Assembly: GCA_039819065.1 (NCBI GenBank)
Contig: JBCBSS010000006.1
Span: 36,897-100,896 of the forward strand
Length of the DNA stretch: 64,000 nt
Source of the DNA: JBCBSS01 sp039819065
GTDB taxonomy: Bacteria > Bacteroidota > Bacteroidia > Cytophagales > Cyclobacteriaceae
Direction of reading: 5' to 3'
This document shows, one piece after another, positions 53,738 to 63,074 of this stretch. The notes beneath the pieces were generated by a model. It ran no database searches. It was given only the letters and a program-made list of their open reading frames with translations, and was not told the origin of the DNA. Positions within the stretch are counted from its first letter, which is position 1. Each line of letters begins with the position of its first letter. The position numbers were made by a program, and so were the translations under genes.

Positions 53738-54385
53738 ATGATTGAAGTTAAGTCTTTCGTTTTCAATCCTTTCATGGAGAATACTTACGTCCTTTATGAT
53801 GAGACAAAGGAGTGCATCATCATAGATCCGGGTTGTTACGAAGACCATGAAAAGCAGGAATTGTCATCTTTCATTGCGAGCAAGGAATTAAAGGTATCCA
53901 AATTGATCAATACCCACTGTCATATTGATCATGTCTTTGGTAACCATTATGTGAAGCAAACATACGACGTTGAGTTGTTTATACATCAGTCTGATGAAGC
54001 TACTTTAAAATCGGTTGAGGTTTATGCTCCTAACTATGGGTTTATGGATTATGAACCAACCGAAGCTGAGCATTTTCTGGATGAAGGAGACCAGGTTTCC
54101 TTTGGCAATTCGACGTTGGATATGTTTTTTGTGCCGGGGCATGCACCCGGTCATTTGGCTTTCTACAATAAGGATCAAAAAATATGTATAGGTGGCGATG
54201 TATTGTTTCAGAGAAGCATCGGACGTACTGATTTACCAGGTGGAGATCATGACACACTAATAGAAAGTATTCACAACAAAATGTTCTCGCTCGATGATGA
54301 CTTCGTTGTATACACTGGTCATGGTCCTACTACTACAATCGGAGAAGAAAAGCGTCACAACCCCTTCTGCGCTATAGCTAATTAG
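53738..54385 (+). CDS. Metallo-beta-lactamase-fold hydrolase (glyoxalase II-like)
   Basis: 215 residues with the metal-binding signature THCHIDHVFGN (about 59-69), a second His in VPGHAPGHLAFY (about 129-140), the bridging Asp in GGDVLFQRSIGRTDLPGGD (about 153-171) and the last His in YTGHGPTTTIGEEK. This pattern is that of YcbL/GloB-type hydrolases acting on thioesters; the true substrate is unknown. It is the first gene of a plus-strand series ending with porV. Confidence 0.92.
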   Translation: MIEVKSFVFNPFMENTYVLYDETKECIIIDPGCYEDHEKQELSSFIASKELKVSKLINTHCHIDHVFGNHYVKQTYDVELFIHQSDEATLKSVEVYAPNYGFMDYEPTEAEHFLDEGDQVSFGNSTLDMFFVPGHAPGHLAFYNKDQKICIGGDVLFQRSIGRTDLPGGDHDTLIESIHNKMFSLDDDFVVYTGHGPTTTIGEEKRHNPFCAIAN

Positions 54386-54398
54386 AATACTGTCCCTT

Positions 54399-55076
54399 TT
54401 GAAAAAGCATATTCCTAATACCTTAACGCTTACCAATTTACTATGCGGTTGTATAGGAATAGTCTTTGCTCTAAAAGGGGATTTGCTGACTGCTTCTTAC
54501 TTAATAGGGATTGCCCTGGTTTGTGATTTTCTGGATGGTTTCACAGCAAGGCTGTTAAAGGTTCACTCAGAAATAGGCAAACAATTGGATTCACTGGCCG
54601 ACATGGTAACTTTTGGCGTCTTGCCATCTTTTATCCTATTCTACCTATGGCAACAAAATGCTACCTGGCATTGGCCTTATCTATCCTTTTTAATTCCGGT
54701 CTGTTCTGCCTTACGTCTGGCTAAGTTCAATATTGCTACCGATCAAAGTGACTCTTTTAAAGGGTTACCAACACCAGCCACGGCTATATTCATTGGGTCG
54801 TTAGTATTTCTTACTGATGAATGGGCTGGATTGGTTCATAATGAGATTAGCTTGGCTTTAATTTCCGTTGGACTTTCTCTGTTGATGGTGTCTAATCTAA
54901 GACTTATCGCATTGAAATTTAAGCGTTTTGCATGGTCAGGGAATGAAGTAAAATTTATACTGATTGCTATTTCAATATTATTAGCGTTTTTGCTAGGCCT
55001 TTCGTCAGCCCCGCTGATCATATTGGCTTATGTCATATTATCTGTAATCGACAATGTAATATTGGGCGGTAGATAA
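54399..55076 (+). CDS. pssA: CDP-diacylglycerol-serine O-phosphatidyltransferase
   Basis: An integral membrane enzyme for phosphatidylserine, the precursor of phosphatidylethanolamine. The CDP-alcohol phosphotransferase motif D-G-x2-A-R-x8-G-x3-D-x3-D is complete at about residues 46-68 (DGFTAR, GKQLDSLAD). About seven hydrophobic segments. It starts with TTG at 54399, 13 bp after the MBL stop, because the family N-terminus KKHIPNTLTLTNLLCGCIG begins there. porU starts 21 bp downstream. Confidence 0.94.
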   Translation: MKKHIPNTLTLTNLLCGCIGIVFALKGDLLTASYLIGIALVCDFLDGFTARLLKVHSEIGKQLDSLADMVTFGVLPSFILFYLWQQNATWHWPYLSFLIPVCSALRLAKFNIATDQSDSFKGLPTPATAIFIGSLVFLTDEWAGLVHNEISLALISVGLSLLMVSNLRLIALKFKRFAWSGNEVKFILIAISILLAFLLGLSSAPLIILAYVILSVIDNVILGGR

Positions 55077-55097
55077 GCGTTACGATTAAATGACAAA

Positions 55098-58000
55098 TTG
55101 AGCGAAACGAATAAGTACATTGTTTTGTTTTCTAAAAACGTACGTTATAACAAAGTTTTGGGACTCATTGCTAGAATAAAATTAGGCCTCGGTATGCCAA
55201 TTGCGCTGCTGATACTTACATTAACCATACCTATTAATCTTTCCGCTCAGGACAACTCCGTTCTCGCTTCGGGTGCTTGGCATAAGATTGCGACCAGTCA
55301 AAGTGGCATCTACAAGATAGATTTTAACTTCCTACAAAACCTGGGATTAAATCCTTCAGATATAGATCCCAACAAAATCAGAATTTTTGGTAATGGTGGT
55401 AAAATGCTTCCGCAAGCCAATAACGTAGAAAGGCCTTTTGACCTTGTTGAAAACGCCATTTACGTAGCAGGAGCAGAAGACAACCGGTTCGACAATGGCG
55501 ATTACATTCTTTTCTACGCACAGGACCCCGACGATTACTGGTTTGATGCTAGCAAGAATTCTTTTTTCTACCGGAACAACTTCTACTCTGACAAAAGCTT
55601 TTACTTCCTAACCATTGGAGATGAGAATGGGCTAAGGGTAGAAGATGCTCAAAACGAGGGTAATGGTTTTGTTTCTATAGATACTTACGATTATTACACC
55701 GCGCACGAGGTAGATCAGTTCAACCGACTAAGTTCAGGCCGTGAATGGTTTGGTGAAAGATTTGGAACTGTTAATAACCAATCGATTGATTTTCCGATGG
55801 AGGGCTTAGCAAACAATTCTACCATCCGTGTCATATCGAGCGTTATGTCAGAATCTCTTACCAGTTCTACTTTCAATGTGAGCCTTAACGGAGTGAACAT
55901 GGGTGAGCAGAGCTTAAGTGCAGTTCCGGATCTCGAGTATGGGATTAAGGGTATCCAAAAAACTGACACATTTAGCATAAACTCATCCTCAATTACGGGT
56001 AATAGCAACTTATCTGTAGAATTGACTTACGAAAGAGGAGATTCGAGATCAGGTTTTCTTAATTACCTGGTATTAATGGCAGAAAGGGATTTGAAATTAT
56101 ATGGTAATCAAACCTCATTCAGATCCATCAATAGTACTGATAACAGTCAAAGCACATTTAATATAGAGACAGGTTCAAGTGATGTACTGGTGTGGGATAT
56201 CACCTCACCATTGATCCCAAGAAACCAATTGTTTAGCGATCAAAATGGACAATCTACTTTTGGCGCAACTACCTCATCTCTTAAAGAGTTTGTAGTTTTC
56301 GAACCTAGCTCGAACCTGTTAAGCCCTGAAATTATGGGCACGGTGCCCAACCAGAATTTGAAGGGCCTTAGCTCTCCTAATCTATTGATCATTACCAACG
56401 AATTATTCTTAAACGCTTCGAATAGGTTAGCAGAACTAAGACGTAGTCATGATGGCTTAACCGTAGAGGTAGTTACAGCTAATCAGATATTCAACGAGTT
56501 TTCTAGTGGATCACAAGATGTTGTGGCCATGAGAGACTTTGTTAAATTCCTTTACGATAAGGACGAAGGGCAATTACAGCATTTGTTATTCATAGGTCGC
56601 TCTTCTTACGATTATAAAGACAGAATCTCAAATAATACCAATTATGTTCCGACCTATGAGTCAAGAAATTCACTTCATCCGCTAGATACTTACTCATCTG
56701 ACGACTTCTTTACATTTCTGGAAGATGGTGAGGGAGAATGGGCGGAGAGCTTTTTGGGTGACCATACCTTGGACATAGGTGTAGGACGATTCCCAGTAAA
56801 GTCTGCCAGTGAGGCAGATGCGGTAGTTAATAAGCTGATCAATTATGCCACTGATGACCGTGCTTTTGGAAAATGGCGTAATGAAGTCTTCTTTGTAGCT
56901 GATGATGGCGATTTCAGTTTGCATCATCGGCAGGCTGATTCATTGACTAGGTTTGTGGAGCAAAACTTTCCTCAGTTCAATAGTAATAAAGTTTATTTGG
57001 ATGCTTTCCCTCAGGTTTCCCGCCCATCCGGGGAATTTGCTCCAGAAGCGAATGAGCGCTTGGACGAGATCGTAGACAACGGTGCATTGATTATCAACTA
57101 CACTGGCCATGGTGGCGAAGTAGGTTGGGCCCAGGAGGAGATTCTCGACGTTTTCATGATCGACCGTTGGAATAATAGGAATAACTTACCTCTTTTTGTT
57201 ACTGCGACTTGCGAGTTCGGAAGACATGACGATCCAATTAGGATTTCTGCAGGGGAGTTGACGATTTTAAACCCCAATGGTGGGGCAATCGGTCTAGTCA
57301 CCACCGCACGACCAGTTAGTTCAAGTACCAATTTCGAGCTTAACCTGGCATTCTACCGTACAGTGTTTGCATCTGAAGGGGGTGAATTCCAAAGATTGGG
57401 TGACATATTCAAGAACACTAAGAATAACAGTTCAAGCGGTACTGCTAATAGAAATTTTTCTCTCTTGGGAGACCCGTCGATGCGACTTGCTTATCCACAA
57501 CAAAGGCTGGCCATTCAATCTCTAGCTCAGACTGATACATTAACGGCGCTTTCTTTGGTGGAATTAGAAGGCGAAGTGCTTTCTGCAAACGGTGATTTAG
57601 ACACTCAATTTTCGGGCAATGTTGACGTAACCATATTCGATAAAGAATCTGAGTTCGCCACTTTTGGGAATGAAAACCCGATCTTCCGATTTGACCAAAG
57701 GGATAATGTCATTTTCAGGGGTCAAGTCAGCGTCAATCAAGGTCGGTTTACTATTCGTTTTGTAGTGCCATCCAATATTTCTCATCGCATTGATAACGGT
57801 AAGATCAGCCTCTATGCCACTGATACGGATAGAGGGGTAGATGCCAATGGATCACAAGATGATGTACTTATAGGTGGTAGGTCAGCCGCTCCCACCGAGG
57901 ACAATACACCACCGGATATCAATGTTTTTATTGAGGATACATCCTTTGAGATTAACGATGTGGTGAACTCAAATACGCTTTTGATAGTTAGACTAGACGA

Positions 58001-58559
58001 CCAAAGTGGTATTAACATATCCAATTTTGGTATTGGAAGTGAATTACAGGCTGTTTTAGATGATTCTATTTCATTCATCTTGAATGACTTCTACGCAGCT
58101 GACACGGATAGCTATCAGCGAGGTTGGGTCAATTTCCCGTTGAATGATTTGACGCCTGGAAAACACAGCATCACGGTGAAGGCGAGGGATACACATAACA
58201 ATGCTTCGGAAGCTACAGTAGATTTTGTGGTTGAAGATCAAAAGAATAGAATAATTAAAAGCATCAGCAATTATCCAAATCCAGTGGTGAATACCACCAC
58301 TATACGCCTCGAAAACCTAAGAGTAGGTGAAGATTTGGATATAGAAGTCGAAATCATTAAACCCAATGGACAGCTTGCATCTGGCTTTCAGGGCTTCTTT
58401 CCTTCAAGCAGTCCAACGATAGATCTATTCGAATGGAACGGGCAAACTTCGAGCGGCAAAAAATTAGAACCAGGTCTATACTTATACCGAGTTATTGTAC
58501 GTTCCAGAAGGGACGGCATAAAAAATCAGAAATTTCAAAAATTGATTCTACTAAATTGA
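55098..58559 (+). CDS. porU: Type IX secretion system sortase PorU
   Basis: A gingipain-family (C25) cysteine peptidase that removes C-terminal sorting signals and attaches cargo to A-LPS at the cell surface. In this 1153-residue protein the catalytic pair is His671 (NYTGHGGEVGWAQEE) and Cys705 (FVTATCEFGRHDDP). The C-terminal part ends with a sorting-domain-like fold (ISNYPNPVVNTTTIRLENL ... PGLYLYRVIVRS), as PorU itself carries. The listed start is TTG 55098. ATG at 55194 would give a compact signal peptide (MPIALLILTLTIPINLSAQ) and is a good alternative. It is followed immediately by porV. Confidence 0.95.
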   Translation: MSETNKYIVLFSKNVRYNKVLGLIARIKLGLGMPIALLILTLTIPINLSAQDNSVLASGAWHKIATSQSGIYKIDFNFLQNLGLNPSDIDPNKIRIFGNGGKMLPQANNVERPFDLVENAIYVAGAEDNRFDNGDYILFYAQDPDDYWFDASKNSFFYRNNFYSDKSFYFLTIGDENGLRVEDAQNEGNGFVSIDTYDYYTAHEVDQFNRLSSGREWFGERFGTVNNQSIDFPMEGLANNSTIRVISSVMSESLTSSTFNVSLNGVNMGEQSLSAVPDLEYGIKGIQKTDTFSINSSSITGNSNLSVELTYERGDSRSGFLNYLVLMAERDLKLYGNQTSFRSINSTDNSQSTFNIETGSSDVLVWDITSPLIPRNQLFSDQNGQSTFGATTSSLKEFVVFEPSSNLLSPEIMGTVPNQNLKGLSSPNLLIITNELFLNASNRLAELRRSHDGLTVEVVTANQIFNEFSSGSQDVVAMRDFVKFLYDKDEGQLQHLLFIGRSSYDYKDRISNNTNYVPTYESRNSLHPLDTYSSDDFFTFLEDGEGEWAESFLGDHTLDIGVGRFPVKSASEADAVVNKLINYATDDRAFGKWRNEVFFVADDGDFSLHHRQADSLTRFVEQNFPQFNSNKVYLDAFPQVSRPSGEFAPEANERLDEIVDNGALIINYTGHGGEVGWAQEEILDVFMIDRWNNRNNLPLFVTATCEFGRHDDPIRISAGELTILNPNGGAIGLVTTARPVSSSTNFELNLAFYRTVFASEGGEFQRLGDIFKNTKNNSSSGTANRNFSLLGDPSMRLAYPQQRLAIQSLAQTDTLTALSLVELEGEVLSANGDLDTQFSGNVDVTIFDKESEFATFGNENPIFRFDQRDNVIFRGQVSVNQGRFTIRFVVPSNISHRIDNGKISLYATDTDRGVDANGSQDDVLIGGRSAAPTEDNTPPDINVFIEDTSFEINDVVNSNTLLIVRLDDQSGINISNFGIGSELQAVLDDSISFILNDFYAADTDSYQRGWVNFPLNDLTPGKHSITVKARDTHNNASEATVDFVVEDQKNRIIKSISNYPNPVVNTTTIRLENLRVGEDLDIEVEIIKPNGQLASGFQGFFPSSSPTIDLFEWNGQTSSGKKLEPGLYLYRVIVRSRRDGIKNQKFQKLILLN

Positions 58560-58587
58560 TTAATTTTATAGTAGATTATCCAGTATC

Positions 58588-59829
58588 ATGATGAATTATC
58601 TCAAAAAACTAATAGGGAGTATTGTGGTTAGTGTCTTACTAACTTCAGGAGCAGTAGCTCAAACCGGAATCATTAGTGGTGTTGACTCTCTTAGCCTCCA
58701 AAATGTTATCACTACGGCTGTACCATTTCTCACCATAACCCCAGACGCCAGATCAGGGGGAATGGGTGATGTAGGAGCCGCCATCTCGCCAGACGCTAAT
58801 GCAGTGTACTGGAATCCAGCAAAAGTGGCGTTTATTCAAAATGATATCGGATTCGCACTTTCTTATACACCTTGGTTATCCCGATTCATCAATGACATGT
58901 CTGTCAGCTACCTTTCAGGGTATTACAAATTAGACAGAGAACAAGCTATTGCGGTATCAATGCGCTATTTCGACCTAGGTGAGATATTCTTTACCGGTCA
59001 AAATGGAGAAGATCTCGGGTTGTTCAATCCTAGAGAGTTTTCTATTGACGGAACCTATTCCAGAATACTGACCGAGAATTTAAGTATTGGTGTGGTAGGA
59101 AGGTTCATCCACTCGAACTTGACAGGTAGTTTCTCTTCCGGAACACTGGAGGCCAGGCCTGGAAGTAGTGTTGCTGTAGATTTAGGTGTTTACTATACGA
59201 AAGAGCTTATTAAAAGTGGCAATAATTCTGAAATTTCGTTCGGTGGTGTTATATCCAATATTGGTTCAAAGCTTACCTATTCGAGCGAGGAAAACCAAGA
59301 CTTCATTCCTACCAATTTGAGAATCGGATCAGCTTATACAACTAACCTCGATCCGTACAATAAGATTACCATAGCCCTGGATTTCAACAAGCTACTCGTA
59401 CCTACCCCTCCTATTTTTCAACTTAATGATAGAGGGGAAGTTGAGTTAGATGCCAATGGCGACCCTATCATTTTGGCTGGAAGAGACCCCGACAGAACAC
59501 TTTTGAGTGGCGTTTTTGGCTCATTTAGTGATGCTCCTGATGGTTTTAGTGAAGAGCTAAGTGAAATAACTGTATCGCTAGGCGCTGAATACTGGTATAA
59601 CGATTTATTCGCGGCCAGAGCAGGCTATTTCTACGAATCAGAGAGAAAAGGTAATAGAAAGTATTTGACCGTAGGTTTAGGTTTCAGATACCAGGTCTTC
59701 GGAATAGACTTTGCTTATCTGGTTCCGCAAGAACAAGACCATCCTTTGGCTGAAACACTAAGATTCTCACTTCTCTTTAATTTCGACAACAAAGACAGCG
59801 AAGATAGCTCAGTGACTGATAGCAATTAA
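58588..59829 (+). CDS. porV: Type IX secretion system outer membrane channel protein PorV
   Basis: A FadL-like 14-stranded outer-membrane barrel that shuttles cargo from the translocon to PorU. The 413-residue protein has a signal peptide (1-25, AVAQ), the PorV signature PDARSGGMGDVGAAISPDAN (about 51-70) and YWNPAKVAF, then alternating amphipathic strands to the C-terminal FSLLFNF. It is 28 bp downstream of porU, with which it forms the attachment complex. Other T9SS core genes are not in the window. Confidence 0.95.
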   Translation: MMNYLKKLIGSIVVSVLLTSGAVAQTGIISGVDSLSLQNVITTAVPFLTITPDARSGGMGDVGAAISPDANAVYWNPAKVAFIQNDIGFALSYTPWLSRFINDMSVSYLSGYYKLDREQAIAVSMRYFDLGEIFFTGQNGEDLGLFNPREFSIDGTYSRILTENLSIGVVGRFIHSNLTGSFSSGTLEARPGSSVAVDLGVYYTKELIKSGNNSEISFGGVISNIGSKLTYSSEENQDFIPTNLRIGSAYTTNLDPYNKITIALDFNKLLVPTPPIFQLNDRGEVELDANGDPIILAGRDPDRTLLSGVFGSFSDAPDGFSEELSEITVSLGAEYWYNDLFAARAGYFYESERKGNRKYLTVGLGFRYQVFGIDFAYLVPQEQDHPLAETLRFSLLFNFDNKDSEDSSVTDSN

Positions 59830-60025
59830 TTATAGTTATCAGCGATCTTTAAACGACAGCTTCAACTTAGGTAATTCTTGAAATAGAAAGGATATAGTTA
59901 AAGCAGTAATCAACCTGCATTAAACTCAATCTCACTACCAGCTCACTTAAATCCTTGTACAGTAGTAAAAGGAAATAGAAGCTCAAACATTTTGCGGGAT
60001 AACACTTAGGGAACGCCTTTACTTT

Positions 60026-62200
60026 CTAGCCCATTAATCCTCTCAGCATGTTTCTCACTGCTTTGTAGTTCTTAATGCTGTATTTGGCCTCAGATGACGA
60101 TGACCCAACCTTAATGGTAAACGCGGATTCAGGCATTGCTCTGAATGTATCTTCATCGGTCCAGTCATCACCAAGTGCCATTACAAAATCGGCCTTAAAC
60201 TTACCAAGCCACTTGGTCGCAGCTTTGCCTTTGTTTACTTCGAGGTTCTTGATCTCAACTACCTTGTTTCCTTCCAATACTTGAAGGTTCATATTTGTAG
60301 CCAAGTATTTGAGGTGGCTAGTAATCTCCCTGGCCCTTAACTCTCCTAAACCAGTTTCCACTTTTCGGTAGTGCCATACCAGCGAATAGTCCTTCTCTTC
60401 AAGAAGCGATCCAGGTGTTTTGTTGACATAAATCTCAAGAATGGGCTTAATATCCTCCTTCCAATTGTTCATCAGGTTTTCAATCAAACGCCAGTCTTCA
60501 TCTTTGTCCTTTAGCCATACACCATGTTCACATATCATGTCTAAGTGTAGCTCACCTAGCCACTTGTCCAATGTAATACGGTCACGGCCGCTGATGATCA
60601 CCACGCGTGTATTCTCCCAGGCACTGAGATCAGTTAACAATGAGCGTAACTCATCATCCGGTTGTGCATCCTTAGGGTTACTTGCAAATGGCACCAGGGT
60701 ACCATCATAATCAAGAAAAACAAGTCGTTCTTTGGCCTTGGCAAATGCTTTATTAATAGCGCTGATCGAAGTATCATCCAGCACTTTGGTAGCCAATGAT
60801 TTCTGTTTTTCCTTGATGTCAGCCAATCGGTCTAAGAATAGTTTCACCCAGTGATGGATGTTAAACTTCTTGAGCGTACTCTGCATCATTTCCATGCGCA
60901 TCTCTTGCTCCAATTCTGGCATGGTCAGCGCCTCATGAATAGCTTCTACCACCTGGTTTTTGTCATTTGGATTGATGATGATGGCGTCTGATAGCTCCTT
61001 TGAAGACCCTGCCATTTCACTGAGGATTAATACCCCGCGCTTATCCAATTTGCTAGCTACAAATTCCTTACATACAAGATTCATCCCATCCCTCATAGGT
61101 GTCACAAGAGCCACATCAGCCATTCGGTAGAAAGCAGAAAGATCTTCCAAAGGAAATGATCGGTAGAAATAGTGTATCGGTGTCCAATTCATGGTACCGT
61201 ATTTACCATTAATTCTACCTACCAAAAGATCGATCTCTTCTTTAATCTGCTTGTACTTCTCGACTTGATCCCTTGAAGGTACCACTACCATCAGCAAGGA
61301 TACCTTGCCTTGATATTCATCGAAACGCCTGAGGAATATATCAAATATCTCAAGCCTGGCCGGTATACCTTTAGAATAATCCAGCCTGTCTATCGATAAA
61401 ATTAACTTTTCATCACCTAAGGAGGTACGATATTTCACCTCACGTTTGATCGTCTCAGGGGAGGCTGCAGCGCTTGCATATTTATCGTAATCAATGCCCA
61501 TCGGGAAGGCGTCCACCACGATATTTCTATTGTCTTTTTGAAGCTGACCATGCGTATTGCTCAGGTATGATATTCTACTTACAGAGCTGAGGAAGTGACG
61601 CATATCATCATAAGTGTGAAAACCTACCAAGTCTGCGCCTAGCATACCATCAAGCAACTCACGTCTCCATGGCAAAAGCCTAAATACCTCATAAGAAGGA
61701 AAAGGGATATGCTGAAAAAATCCTATACTGATGCCAGGAAGTTTTTCTCGTACCAGGCATGGTAATATCAATAATTGATAATCATGTACCCAGATGATAT
61801 CGTCAGGCTCAGCAGCCGCCAGTATCTCTTTGGCAAACTTGCAATTGACTTGGTAATAGGCGTCCCAAAGTGATTTACGGTATTCAGCATATTCACTGAA
61901 GTAGTGGAATGTGGGCCATAACGTCTCGTTGCTAAATCCCTCATAGTATAGCCTGATCTCCGCTTCCGTAAGAAAAACGGGTTTCATGTTATCCTTTTTG
62001 AGGTTGTTAGCTACTGATTCCTTTTCATCATCATCATTCAAATATATGCCCGGCCAACCGATCCAAATATTGTCCCCTTGTTTATAAACTGAACCTAATC
62101 CAGTGGCAAGTCCCCCCTCACTTGGCTTATAGGTCAATTGATCACCATCTTTCTCAATTTTCACCGGAAGTCTGTTGGAGACTATTATCGTTTTTGCCAT
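60026..62200 (-). CDS. otsBA: Trehalose-6-phosphate synthase / phosphatase fusion
   Basis: A 724-residue bifunctional enzyme. The N-terminal GT20 synthase (about 1-460) has VSNRLPVKI, GGLATGLGSVYKQGDNIWIG (about 29-48), HDYQLLILP (about 139-147) and DGMNLVCKEF, and makes trehalose-6-phosphate from UDP-glucose and glucose-6-phosphate. The C-terminal HAD phosphatase (about 490-720) has nucleophile Asp in VFLDYDGTLVPF (about 497-508), the motif II region VVIISGRD and ALGDDWTDEDTF (about 677-688). Together they make trehalose, an osmolyte and stress protectant. It is divergent from an ECF sigma gene, with 330 bp between. Confidence 0.95.
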   Translation of the reverse strand: MAKTIIVSNRLPVKIEKDGDQLTYKPSEGGLATGLGSVYKQGDNIWIGWPGIYLNDDDEKESVANNLKKDNMKPVFLTEAEIRLYYEGFSNETLWPTFHYFSEYAEYRKSLWDAYYQVNCKFAKEILAAAEPDDIIWVHDYQLLILPCLVREKLPGISIGFFQHIPFPSYEVFRLLPWRRELLDGMLGADLVGFHTYDDMRHFLSSVSRISYLSNTHGQLQKDNRNIVVDAFPMGIDYDKYASAAASPETIKREVKYRTSLGDEKLILSIDRLDYSKGIPARLEIFDIFLRRFDEYQGKVSLLMVVVPSRDQVEKYKQIKEEIDLLVGRINGKYGTMNWTPIHYFYRSFPLEDLSAFYRMADVALVTPMRDGMNLVCKEFVASKLDKRGVLILSEMAGSSKELSDAIIINPNDKNQVVEAIHEALTMPELEQEMRMEMMQSTLKKFNIHHWVKLFLDRLADIKEKQKSLATKVLDDTSISAINKAFAKAKERLVFLDYDGTLVPFASNPKDAQPDDELRSLLTDLSAWENTRVVIISGRDRITLDKWLGELHLDMICEHGVWLKDKDEDWRLIENLMNNWKEDIKPILEIYVNKTPGSLLEEKDYSLVWHYRKVETGLGELRAREITSHLKYLATNMNLQVLEGNKVVEIKNLEVNKGKAATKWLGKFKADFVMALGDDWTDEDTFRAMPESAFTIKVGSSSSEAKYSIKNYKAVRNMLRGLMG

Positions 62201-62530
62201 GTTGTATTCTTTACTTCAGTCAATTTTAAGTAGTTACGACCTAAAAAACGAAGTGGTATTAACATCCACTTTCAGGAAAAATAGCCATTCCCAGCCGCTA
62301 TCAATCGGTGAAGTTAGTTAATTAATTGTTATTTCAATTGGTGTATATTGCTATAAGAAGCGTGTTTTTTTGACTACTCAAAAAAATAAAAAATGCTCCA
62401 TAACACTCTTAAAGTGGTTTTTACTACCACCTTTATCAATCAAAAAAGTTTTTTAAACTGATTTTGTAACCTTTCCTTCACAACTCGGTATCCAAACCCG
62501 AAAACAAAAAAAGATATCTAAGCGCAATAA
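62201..62530. other. Divergent control region
   Basis: 330 bp between otsBA and the sigma factor gene. I see no gene. A weak AAAGTGGT / ACCACCTTT stem lies near 62411-62434. No perfect TAnnTTTG element was found on either strand near the starts. Confidence 0.4.
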
Positions 62531-63070
62531 ATGACCGAAGAAAAACTGATGGAAGCTGTAAAGCATGGTGACTTGAAAAAGGCATCAGCCATTTTTGATC
62601 TCTATCATAAGCGTATGTATAATTTCTTCGTCAAGATTACGCTTGACAGGGAACTGGGCCATGACTTAACTCAGAATCTCTTTTTGAGACTGATCAAATA
62701 CAGAGGCAGTTACAAAGAAGGAATGAAGTTTCAATCATGGTTTTTTCAGATGGCACGCAATGTATATGCAGATCATTTCCGGAAAACGAAATTCATGTAT
62801 TCGGACTTCACCGACATAGAGCGATTAGGGGAATACACACATGGCAATGATGAAGAAAATGAACAGACGGAAAGAGAAAAGCTACTATATCGCTCTTTAG
62901 GCAAACTGGATGAAGAGGATAGAGAACTGCTGGTACTGAGTCGGTTTCAAAAGCTCAAATATGAGGAAATCAGCCAGGTCATGGACATTTCAGTGGCCAA
63001 CGTCAAAGTAAAAGTGCACAGAGCTATCAAAAAGCTCAGAGATAATTATTTCCAGTTAGAAAAATGCTAG
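62531..63070 (+). CDS. ECF-type RNA polymerase sigma factor
   Basis: A 179-residue sigma-70 family protein with region 2 (about 20-90; YHKRMYNFFVKITLDRELGH, DLTQNLFLRLIKYR, FQSWFFQMARNVYADHFRK) and region 4 (about 122-172; LDEEDRELLVLSRFQKLKY, VMDISVANVKVKVHRAIKKL). The next gene, 4 bp downstream, encodes a membrane protein with an anti-sigma-like N-terminus, so the pair is probably a sigma/anti-sigma unit. The signal is unknown. Confidence 0.93.
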   Translation: MTEEKLMEAVKHGDLKKASAIFDLYHKRMYNFFVKITLDRELGHDLTQNLFLRLIKYRGSYKEGMKFQSWFFQMARNVYADHFRKTKFMYSDFTDIERLGEYTHGNDEENEQTEREKLLYRSLGKLDEEDRELLVLSRFQKLKYEEISQVMDISVANVKVKVHRAIKKLRDNYFQLEKC

Positions 63071-63074
63071 TAGA

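Noticed and set aside
60075..60710. Plus-strand frames opposite the trehalose gene
   Set aside because: Antisense shadows of a highly conserved enzyme.
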